DNA of 30,686 bases. Source: Bacteroidota bacterium. GTDB lineage: Bacteria; Bacteroidota; Bacteroidia; Bacteroidales; Bacteroidaceae. The notes under the pieces are model-generated. The model saw only the letters and a program-made list of their open reading frames with translations, had not been told where the DNA came from and did no database searches. The position numbers were made by a program, and so were the translations under genes. Of the stretch, positions 24,716 through 30,686 are shown piece after piece (position 1 is the stretch's first letter; each line of letters starts with the position of its first letter). The stretch covers positions 1 through 30,686 of the forward strand of contig JAEXAJ010000213.1 in NCBI GenBank assembly GCA_023458215.1, written 5' to 3'.

Positions 24716-26030
24716 CTCTCCAAAAATAATAGTCAGATTGATACCAGATTGAGTTCAATTCCCAGTATAGGTCGTTGGCCAGAAGGAAAGCGGAGAATGG
24801 TTTACCGCCGGTCACGGATAAAATATCTATTCGGGTGGAATCTTCTACTTTCACAGGGATCAGTTTGTTGTGTACGTCTTGCAGGTAGAGCAGATTTCCT
24901 TTACTAGAAAATCGCAGATTCTCTACAAGTATCGGCAAGTCTTCGGTAAACGGGTTCTGTTGAAGGGCTTCGCGGTAGCGGTCGGTGGCCTCTTCCAAGT
25001 CCTTGCAGAAAGTCGGGGTAAATGTATCGCAGGATAATTGACTGTCTTTGAACAGTGCCCTGAGCTCATTTACGCCTTTGTAGAAACAAAGTTCTCCTTC
25101 GAACACGCTTCCGGGAACAAGGTTTACTTCGGGAAGACTTCCTGCGGTGACAAAGCCGAGATATATGGCAAAACGTCCGGTTTGGCGTCCGTATAGCCAG
25201 TATGTTTCAGTATTTAGTTCGTTCACTTTCCGGCTTCTTTTGTGTAACACCATCCATTGGTCGGCAATGGCTTCTCCGGCAAGCACTTCTTCTTTGGCTT
25301 GCGGATATCCTATCTGTGTGCGTATCTCGTATTGCCATTCTTCCGACTGCTTTTCAAGGTTCTTGTAGCTTTCGGAGAGGAGATAGAGCTTTCCGAGTTG
25401 GTTAGTCAGATTGTACTTCCAGCTTTCGTTATAAAAGTCTATCTCTTGTATAGTTCTCAGGCGATTGGCAAGTCCTGACGCCTGGGCATCGACCATGCGT
25501 CGGGCAATTCCGTCGAAAAGTGTATAGGCACGTTCCGGTACATTGAGCAAACCGTTGCGCAGCAAGTCTTTTATCCATACTTGCAAGTCGTCTATGCCGT
25601 TCAATACTTTCTTATGACGGGTAGCTTGCCGTTTGGCTTGGGCGGCTTCGTCCACAGGGGTTTCTGTTTTTGCTTTCTGCTCTTTCTTTTCTGCTTTTTC
25701 TTCCCGCTTTGAGAGCCAGTTCGATACCCAGTCCGGTTCCTCGGCCTGCCTGAAGAGGTCGGAGTGCGTAGCGTATAAAAACAAAAGTCCCAAGCCGTGT
25801 TTACATGGAAACTTACGGCTGGGACAAGAACATTGGAATGCGATATTTTTTACATCAACAACCGTTTGATAGGGAACTTTTCCACTTCCCTGACAATGTC
25901 CCCAAATGGCGCGTTCACTATATTCCAGTAATACCCACTTGGTTGCCGTTGCCAGCCCTTTTCCTGCTTTTACTGATGAAGCATCCGGGGCTAGTTGTGT
26001 GATTTGTTCTTCTGTTAGATTCAATAACAT
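24702..26030 (-). CDS. SWIM zinc-finger protein, YehQ-like
   Basis: 442 residues, first gene of the five-gene operon. The SWIM motif C-x-C-x6-C-x-H is complete: C67, C69, C76 and H78 in QCSCPSRKFPCKHGLG. An N-terminal block WGHCQGSGKVPYQTVVD precedes it. Residues 105-140 are a highly charged linker (REEKAEKKEQKAK). A helical domain and a beta-rich C terminus follow. SWIM domains bind zinc and often mediate DNA or protein contact, so this may be the recognition subunit. E. coli YehQ is longer as I recall it, so the C-terminal parts may differ. Confidence 0.85.
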   Translation of the reverse strand: MLLNLTEEQITQLAPDASSVKAGKGLATATKWVLLEYSERAIWGHCQGSGKVPYQTVVDVKNIAFQCSCPSRKFPCKHGLGLLFLYATHSDLFRQAEEPDWVSNWLSKREEKAEKKEQKAKTETPVDEAAQAKRQATRHKKVLNGIDDLQVWIKDLLRNGLLNVPERAYTLFDGIARRMVDAQASGLANRLRTIQEIDFYNESWKYNLTNQLGKLYLLSESYKNLEKQSEEWQYEIRTQIGYPQAKEEVLAGEAIADQWMVLHKRSRKVNELNTETYWLYGRQTGRFAIYLGFVTAGSLPEVNLVPGSVFEGELCFYKGVNELRALFKDSQLSCDTFTPTFCKDLEEATDRYREALQQNPFTEDLPILVENLRFSSKGNLLYLQDVHNKLIPVKVEDSTRIDILSVTGGKPFSAFLLANDLYWELNSIWYQSDYYFWRDERN

Positions 26031-26169
26031 AAAGATACCAGTTAGTTTTTATCATGTTTACGACTACAATATTACTATTTATTTTTGTCTTTCCGCTTGT
26101 TGACTGTAAAAAAATGGTAGTCCAGCATGATTTTTCTCAATACATCGTTGTGTATGGATGACTAACTAA

Positions 26170-26709
26170 CTATACCTTTTTCCCCATTTCATACGCTTCG
26201 TGCATAGATGCCTTGTCATTGATTTCGCCAACTTTCCAGGCACCTACACCGTAGATTACACCGCATTCTTTGGGACTTTCCAGGCAATCGAGAAAACCAC
26301 GGAAACCATCAATAGTACGCTCCATCATGGGAATACTGGTTTCGGCTGCGGAAATGATAAAATAGAATTCTTTGTCTTTTATTTCAAGATAACGGGCACA
26401 GCATCGGTCGATCAGTGTCTTCATTTGTGCACTCATTGTATAGAAGTAAACAGGAGTTGCCATGACGATAATATCGGCGGCAATCATTTTTTCTACAATT
26501 TCTGCGGCGTCATCTTTCTGCGGGCAAGGTTTGCCGTACATGCTGCACACGCTACATCCGGTACAATATTCGATGTGTTTGTCTTTCAGGAAGATTTTTT
26601 CAACCTGATTCCCGGACTCTTTTGCGCCGCGCATAAATTCGTCGCACAAGGTGTCGGAGTTGCCACCACGGCGGGGGCTTGATGAGAGGATTAATACTTT
26701 CTTAGTCAT
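26170..26709 (-). CDS. Flavodoxin-fold NAD(P)H-dependent oxidoreductase, iron-sulfur flavoprotein-like
   Basis: 179 residues. The FMN-binding start KKVLILSSSPRRGGNSDTL is that of the NADPH-dependent FMN reductase family. Four cysteines in the arrangement C-x2-C-x2-C-x6-C (CTGCSVCSMYGKPC, about residues 49-62) match the compact cluster motif of iron-sulfur flavoproteins, so an extra 4Fe-4S cluster is plausible. The block MATPVYFYTMSAQMKTLIDR completes the flavin site. It probably transfers electrons in anaerobic redox or oxidative-stress reactions; the substrate is unknown. It stands alone, upstream of the SWIM operon by 139 bases with no obvious terminator between. Confidence 0.87.
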   Translation of the reverse strand: MTKKVLILSSSPRRGGNSDTLCDEFMRGAKESGNQVEKIFLKDKHIEYCTGCSVCSMYGKPCPQKDDAAEIVEKMIAADIIVMATPVYFYTMSAQMKTLIDRCCARYLEIKDKEFYFIISAAETSIPMMERTIDGFRGFLDCLESPKECGVIYGVGAWKVGEINDKASMHEAYEMGKKV

Positions 26710-26756
26710 AATACTTTTTTATTTGGTTTAAAATGCTTTTTGAAATGAATCAAACA

Positions 26757-26864
26757 CCCCCCGGTCCCCCTAAAGGGGGAGGGGGATAGTCTCATACCTA
26801 ATATACTTATATTTAAGATAATGATATTCAGAGTATCCCCCTTCCCCTTTAGGGGACCGAGGGG
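26757..26864. repeat. Long GC-rich inverted repeat
   Basis: The left arm (26757-26788) and right arm (26834-26864) are about 31 bases each and nearly complementary, enclosing 45 AT-rich bases. Each arm is itself a small hairpin (CCCCCTAAAGGGGG-like). The sharp GC contrast with its surroundings and the intergenic place suggest a dispersed intergenic element of the REP or miniature-transposon kind. It could also stop transcription leaving the ABC-F gene. Confidence 0.7.
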
Positions 26865-26918
26865 TAAAACCACTCAGTAATGAATTAATTCATCTACCAT
26901 TTCGTTTTTAATACGTTG

Positions 26919-26926
26919 CAAAAGTA
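26919..26926 (-). promoter_or_regulatory. Candidate -7 box before the oxidoreductase gene
   Basis: The plus strand reads CAAAAGTA, that is TACTTTTG on the minus strand. It fits TAnnTTTG, but no -33 element is seen, and the long inverted repeat would lie inside the leader. Confidence 0.25.
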
Positions 26927-26996
26927 CGGAACTTTGCAACAATAGCCGTATATAAATTACAGATGTTGCTACCAATATTACGGATGGGGTGTTTTT

Positions 26997-28598
26997 TTAA
27001 TTCTCTAACTCTATTTTCTGTTCGATCATAGTCTCTTTCAGAAACTCCTTATCGTGGGATATGGCAATTACCGTACCTGCATAGTCTCTTATGGTTGCTG
27101 TAATGATTTCTATGCTTTCGATATCCAGGTTGTTAGTTGGTTCGTCCAGTATAAACATGTCCGGGGTATTATCCGCAATCATCAGGCAGCAAAAGGAGAG
27201 CCGCATCTTTTCACCGCCACTCAGTTTGCTACAAGGCTTGTTCCAAACATCGTATGGGAAAAGGTAACGGTTCAGGATTGTTTTTACTTCATGTTCCGGT
27301 AGCCGGCGGTGGTTGAATGTTTCCACTTGTTCCAAGACCGTCCGCTCATTGCGGATTAGTGAATATTCCTGATCCAGATAGATATACGTAAAACCGGCAC
27401 AATCTATATTCCCATCGGTAGGTTTTAACTCGTCCATGATAAGTTTTAAGAGAGTTGTTTTTCCACTGCCGTTGTTGCCTTTGATGCAGAGGCGGTCGCC
27501 ACTTCGTAATTGGAAACTAAGAGGAATTTTCCAAAGCTTGTCGGTTGTTTCGGGATAATGAAAGTTTATTTCGTTTGCTGTAACTAAGATTTTTCCGATG
27601 TGCAAGTCAGAAGAATTGAAGTTTGTTTTGAGCTTTTCCGCTAGGGGAAGAGAACTTCTTATTTTGCTTAAATCCTGCTGTATCTTCTCCTCTTTTTCAG
27701 AGTGTGTTTTGCTGAGTTTGCTACTGCTGTTTTCGGCACGTTGTTTTCTACCTCCCATCATGATAGCGGGAATACCTTTCTTAATTGACGTTTTTTCGCC
27801 ACGTACATCCTGCTTGTTTTTACGTTCCTCTACCTCACGGGCTATTTTGCGAGTGAGCCGCAGGGCTTTTTGCTTTTCTTCCAATTGTTGTTCGAGGGTA
27901 TTCAGTAGTTGGGTCTTTTGTTCTTTGTAAAAGTCGTAGTTGCCACCATAATAGGTGAGTTCCGAATGTGAAAGCTCACAGGTCGCCGGTAATAAATTCA
28001 GTAAAGTACGGTCGTGACTGATAACGAGGAGCATAGCAGAGGTGCGTCGTACAAAATCGTACAAACGCTCTCTTCCGGCTGTATCCAGATGATTGGTAGG
28101 CTCGTCTAGCAGAATAACTGTGCTCCCATGCAACTCCATGCCGGCGAGGAAGATGCGTGTTTTTTCTCCACCGCTCAATCCTTTCATCGGGCGTGAGAGG
28201 TCGGTTTCATCCATGCCCCATGCACTTAATGCGGCTTGGGTACGTTCTTCTATGTTCCAGTCATCATCGAGTTGGGTGAAGTGCTTTTCCGAGGCATCGC
28301 CGTTCAGAATGGCATGAAGAGCTGCTAACTTCCGGTCTACCCGCATGGCTTGTGCAACGCTCCGGTTGTCATATTGCCCGAAGTGTTGAGGCACGTAATA
28401 ACATGCTTCGGGGCGAATAACTGTTCCCGACGTTGGTGTCAAATCTCCTGCAAGGATCTGCATAAGCGTAGATTTTCCACAACCATTGTTTCCAATCAGA
28501 GCTATTTTATCTCCGGGATTGACAATCAGGTTCAGGTGTGAAAACAGGACTTCTTTATCCGAATGGATATAGCTAAGGTCTTTTATAATAATACTCAT
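26997..28598 (-). CDS. ABC-F family ATPase
   Basis: 533 residues with two ATP-binding cassettes and no membrane segment. Walker A: GNNGCGKST (36-44) and GNNGSGKTT (374-382). Signatures: LSGGEK at 141-146 and 459-464. Walker B: LLDEPTNHLD and ILDEPTNNLD. The linker between the cassettes (about 225-335) is helical and strongly basic (RKIAREVEERKNKQ, GGRKQR), as expected for a protein that enters the ribosomal E site. ABC-F proteins are translation factors, and some protect ribosomes from antibiotics. The linker and the structured leader (28608-28699) would fit the resistance group, but the class cannot be settled by eye. It lies downstream of cdd with its own promoter box. Confidence 0.92.
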   Translation of the reverse strand: MSIIIKDLSYIHSDKEVLFSHLNLIVNPGDKIALIGNNGCGKSTLMQILAGDLTPTSGTVIRPEACYYVPQHFGQYDNRSVAQAMRVDRKLAALHAILNGDASEKHFTQLDDDWNIEERTQAALSAWGMDETDLSRPMKGLSGGEKTRIFLAGMELHGSTVILLDEPTNHLDTAGRERLYDFVRRTSAMLLVISHDRTLLNLLPATCELSHSELTYYGGNYDFYKEQKTQLLNTLEQQLEEKQKALRLTRKIAREVEERKNKQDVRGEKTSIKKGIPAIMMGGRKQRAENSSSKLSKTHSEKEEKIQQDLSKIRSSLPLAEKLKTNFNSSDLHIGKILVTANEINFHYPETTDKLWKIPLSFQLRSGDRLCIKGNNGSGKTTLLKLIMDELKPTDGNIDCAGFTYIYLDQEYSLIRNERTVLEQVETFNHRRLPEHEVKTILNRYLFPYDVWNKPCSKLSGGEKMRLSFCCLMIADNTPDMFILDEPTNNLDIESIEIITATIRDYAGTVIAISHDKEFLKETMIEQKIELEN

Positions 28599-28607
28599 AA
28601 ATTAAAT

Positions 28608-28699
28608 ACTGTGTTTAAGATGTAATACATTTATGCCCGCATGGCATAATAATTATATTCTCGGAGGGGGGGGCAGGGGGGAGACAGACAAACACAGTA
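28608..28699 (-). promoter_or_regulatory. Structured leader of the ABC-F gene
   Basis: TACTGTGTTT (28608-28617) and AAACACAGTA (28690-28699) are a perfect 10-bp inverted repeat. Between them is a second perfect hairpin (TTATGCC 28631-28637, GGCATAA 28643-28649) and a homopolymeric G/C tract at 28663-28682. In the mRNA the 3' arm of the outer stem ends 9 bases before the ABC-F start codon, so it would cover the ribosome binding region. Confidence 0.5.
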
Positions 28700-28828
28700 A
28701 GGGCTAAACATCTACGGCAGAGGATGCTCAGCATTCAAAAAAGAAAGGCATGTATCAAGTGATGTTTACCGAAATGCGTTGTCTTTACTTAGATATTCTC
28801 ATCGGTGATTTTTATTAGTTAGTGGGTG

Positions 28829-28836
28829 CAAAGATA
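28829..28836 (-). promoter_or_regulatory. -7 box of the ABC-F gene
   Basis: The minus strand reads TATCTTTG, an exact -7 box just past the cdd stop codon. It gives a leader of about 220 bases before the ABC-F gene. No clear -33 element. Confidence 0.45.
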
Positions 28837-28846
28837 ATTATTTTTT

Positions 28847-29329
28847 TTATTCCATCGCCGAAGCATCGAACGAAAGTGGTAGCAAATCTCCTACGCTTTT
28901 CAGTTCATAGATACCTTCTTCACCATACAGCAGTACACGTAGGGCTTGTTTGAAGCGTTTTTCTGTTTCCAACATCACTTGGCGACATGCACCACACGGA
29001 GGAATTGGTTCTTTGAGGAACTCTCCCCGTTCATTGCGGGCGGCAATGGCAAGGGTTTCTACGGCTTGGTCGGGATATTGGGAGTTGGCGTAGAAAAGCG
29101 TGGTACGTTCGGCACAGAGTCCGGAAGGATAAGCGGCATTCTCCTGATTGGTTCCGCTGACGATAATCCCGTTTGCCAATCGGGCGGCAGCACCTACCGA
29201 AAAATGAGAATAGGGGGCATAGCTCCGTTGAGTGGCCTCACACGCTGTATCTATCAACTTACGGTCGTTGTCATTCAGTTCTTCGTATTCGTATATCTTG
29301 ATGGGAATTTGGATATTCAGTTCTTTCAT
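28847..29329 (-). CDS. cdd: Cytidine deaminase
   Basis: Deaminates cytidine and deoxycytidine to uridine and deoxyuridine for pyrimidine salvage. 160 residues, slightly longer than the usual 130-140 because of an N-terminal extension (residues 1-20). The zinc site is complete: C72 and the proton-shuttling E74 in LCAERT, plus C112 and C115 in PPCGACRQV. The substrate block GTNQENAAYPSG is present. A good promoter lies at 29361-29390 with a leader of about 25 bases. Confidence 0.96.
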   Translation of the reverse strand: MKELNIQIPIKIYEYEELNDNDRKLIDTACEATQRSYAPYSHFSVGAAARLANGIIVSGTNQENAAYPSGLCAERTTLFYANSQYPDQAVETLAIAARNERGEFLKEPIPPCGACRQVMLETEKRFKQALRVLLYGEEGIYELKSVGDLLPLSFDASAME

Positions 29330-29360
29330 AAGGTAATGGGTTATATTGTAATTAATGTTA

Positions 29361-29390
29361 CAAAGATAGTAAAGGGATTGGATTTTTCAA
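29361..29390 (-). promoter_or_regulatory. Promoter of cdd
   Basis: On the minus strand TTG (29390-29388), 19 bases, then TATCTTTG (29368-29361) match both Bacteroidetes promoter elements with ideal spacing. Confidence 0.7.
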
Positions 29391-29430
29391 TTCTTTTACG
29401 GACTTTTGTGCTGAATTCAAAAGTTGGAAC

Positions 29431-30351
29431 ATGAAACGTTTTCTCAGACAGACTGCCATTATAGCATTTCTTTTTCTTTCATTTTCGGTGCAAGGCCAGC
29501 GCAGAAACGAAAGTTATAATCAATATATTAAACAGTACGCTCCGCTTGCCGTGGAGCAGATGAAGCAACATAAGATACCCGCTAGTATTACCTTATCGCA
29601 AGGTCTGCTGGAGAGTGGGGCGGGCAAAAGCGAGTTGGCCCGTAAGAGCAATAATCATTTCGGCATCAAGTGTGGCAGTAGTTGGAAGGGACGTACAGTG
29701 CGCCACGATGACGATGCTCGTAACGAATGTTTCCGTGCCTATCGTGATCCGAAGGATTCATACGAAGACCATTCGATTTTCCTGAAACGCGGTGCGCGTT
29801 ATGCTTTTTTGTTCGATTTGAAGATTACAGATTATAAAGGCTGGGCACGTGGTCTGAAAAAAGCCGGATACGCCACCGATCCGTCATACGCCAACCGATT
29901 GATTACGATTATTGAGGACTATGAACTGTATAAATATGACACCCGTAGCCTGAGTAGTCTCAGTACTCGTAATTGGGAAAAAGAGTTGAAGAAGAAGCCT
30001 TGGCTTGCTAATCCTCACCAAGTATATATAGCCAATGACATTGCGTACATAATGGCGCGTGATGGCGACACTTTCCAACTGTTGGGCAAAGAATTTGATA
30101 TCAGCTGGAAGAAGCTGGTAAAATACAACGACTTGCATCGTGAATATACGCTGGAAGCCAATGATATCATCTACCTGAAAGCAAAACGCAAGAAAGCTGC
30201 TAAGCCTTATACGGTGTATATTGTGAAAGATGGCGACTCCATGCACACCATCTCGCAGAAGTACGGCATTCGTTTGAAGAATCTTTATAAGATGAACCGC
30301 AAGGATGCAGAGTATATACCTGAGGTAGGAGATAGGCTGAGATTGAGGTAG
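29431..30351 (+). CDS. Exported glucosaminidase (GH73-type) with two LysM repeats
   Basis: 306 residues. The signal peptide is at residues 1-22 (AIIAFLFLSFSVQGQ). The glucosaminidase domain is at about 35-165; the likely catalytic E61 is in LSQGLLESGAGKSELA, followed by the family block SNNHFGIKC and later DHSIFL and GWARGLKKAGYATDPSYA. Two LysM peptidoglycan-binding repeats follow at about 198-250 and 260-306 (VKDGDSMHTISQKYGI). The enzyme probably cuts N-acetylglucosaminyl bonds of peptidoglycan in the periplasm during growth or division. It is divergent from cdd with about 100 bases between. No terminator is seen after the gene. Confidence 0.93.
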   Translation: MKRFLRQTAIIAFLFLSFSVQGQRRNESYNQYIKQYAPLAVEQMKQHKIPASITLSQGLLESGAGKSELARKSNNHFGIKCGSSWKGRTVRHDDDARNECFRAYRDPKDSYEDHSIFLKRGARYAFLFDLKITDYKGWARGLKKAGYATDPSYANRLITIIEDYELYKYDTRSLSSLSTRNWEKELKKKPWLANPHQVYIANDIAYIMARDGDTFQLLGKEFDISWKKLVKYNDLHREYTLEANDIIYLKAKRKKAAKPYTVYIVKDGDSMHTISQKYGIRLKNLYKMNRKDAEYIPEVGDRLRLR

Positions 30352-30648
30352 CAATAGATTTTCTGTTTTCATTAATTTCATAAGTTCTGGGTTATTGGTT
30401 TCAATAGCTCAGGCAAAGTTATGCCCTTATTAATGCCTTTCCAAATTTCCTGCAAAATCCTGCTAAGCCCTGCCAATCCAAGGGTGCGAACACATGTCAA
30501 AATAAATTTAGCACGCGATTCAACACCCCTTTTAATCATTTATACATCTATCTATCAACCGGTTATACATGTCGTTCAACACGCACTTTAACACCTGTTT
30601 TAATCACATCTTAATTAAGTAACTAAGTAGATATATTTATCAATATAT
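30352..30648. other. Region without a gene, holding direct repeats and a hairpin
   Basis: No coding frame is convincing. Two 18-base direct repeats differ at three positions (30521-30538 and 30589-30606, ending TTTTAATCA), with a further CAACAC copy at 30577. A perfect 8-bp stem, AGATATAT/ATATATCT, lies at 30629-30650. The repeats could be binding sites or remnants of a mobile or duplicated segment. Confidence 0.45.
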
Positions 30649-30686
30649 CTATTGTTCGAAATCCCGGCTGATGAAACGGGAACTTC
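30649..30686 (-). CDS. Possible C-terminal end of a gene entering from the right
   Basis: Read on the minus strand from the edge, one frame gives SSRFISRDFEQ and then TAG at 30649-30651. Codon choice looks gene-like, but only eleven residues are visible, so this is a guess. The same bases also contain a weak TCCCG/CGGGA hairpin. Confidence 0.2.
   Translation of the reverse strand, partial: SSRFISRDFEQ

Noticed and set aside
15721..26030. Defence island with restriction, CRISPR or toxin-antitoxin genes around the MoxR modules
   Set aside because: No such genes or integrase are seen next to the modules, and the neighbours are ordinary housekeeping or transport genes, so a defence role rests only on protein composition.
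30660..30686. Hammerhead-like CTGATGA at the right edge
   Set aside because: The seven bases match the ribozyme core, but the sequence after them does not start a proper stem II and the GAAA part is not in the right place. It is probably chance.

Overview
The window looks like a chromosomal segment of a gut Bacteroides. Three things point there. The glutamate decarboxylase, glutaminase and alanine dehydrogenase have Bacteroides-type sequences. Ribosome binding sites are weak. Several genes are preceded by the Bacteroidetes -7 box TAnnTTTG, for example at 4444-4451, 7844-7851, 15708-15715 and 29361-29368. I see no rRNA, tRNA, CRISPR array, insertion sequence or prophage.

Left part (1-9.7 kb). 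A minus-strand acid-resistance/GABA module carries glutamate decarboxylase, glutaminase and the 5' part of a membrane protein that resembles an ion channel. Glutaminase makes glutamate and GadB decarboxylates it, consuming a proton. Next comes alanine dehydrogenase (minus) with an attenuator-like leader. Three plus-strand genes follow: an M23 peptidase and a C69 dipeptidase in tandem (both exported, probably murein or peptide processing), then a phospho-sugar mutase ending in a clear terminator.

Middle (9.7-15.6 kb, all minus). kamA-ablB make N-epsilon-acetyl-beta-lysine, a compatible solute. They follow a gene-poor stretch of about 0.7 kb that holds hairpins and a candidate small RNA. NudC-type NADH/NAD-capped-RNA pyrophosphatase, an HU-like DNA-binding protein behind a dense array of palindromes, and an MFS efflux protein complete the block.

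Centre of interest (15.7-26.0 kb). Two separate MoxR AAA+/VWA chaperone modules face each other tail to tail with 11 bp between their stop codons. On the plus strand is a ravA-viaA pair. On the minus strand is a tight five-gene operon: SWIM zinc-finger protein, DUF5691-like repeat protein, MoxR ATPase, DUF5682-like protein and VWA protein. It matches the little-studied yehL/yehM/yehP/yehQ type of cluster. All members look intact and several are translationally coupled, so they probably form one machine: an ATPase remodeller, a metal-dependent VWA adaptor and client or effector subunits. The biochemical job is unknown, and this is the best candidate for an undescribed system here.

Right part (26.1-30.7 kb). 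This holds an iron-sulfur-flavoprotein-like reductase, a long GC-rich inverted repeat, an ABC-F ATPase with a structured leader, cytidine deaminase, and a divergently transcribed exported glucosaminidase with two LysM repeats. The last 335 bp hold direct repeats, a hairpin and possibly the final codons of another minus-strand gene.
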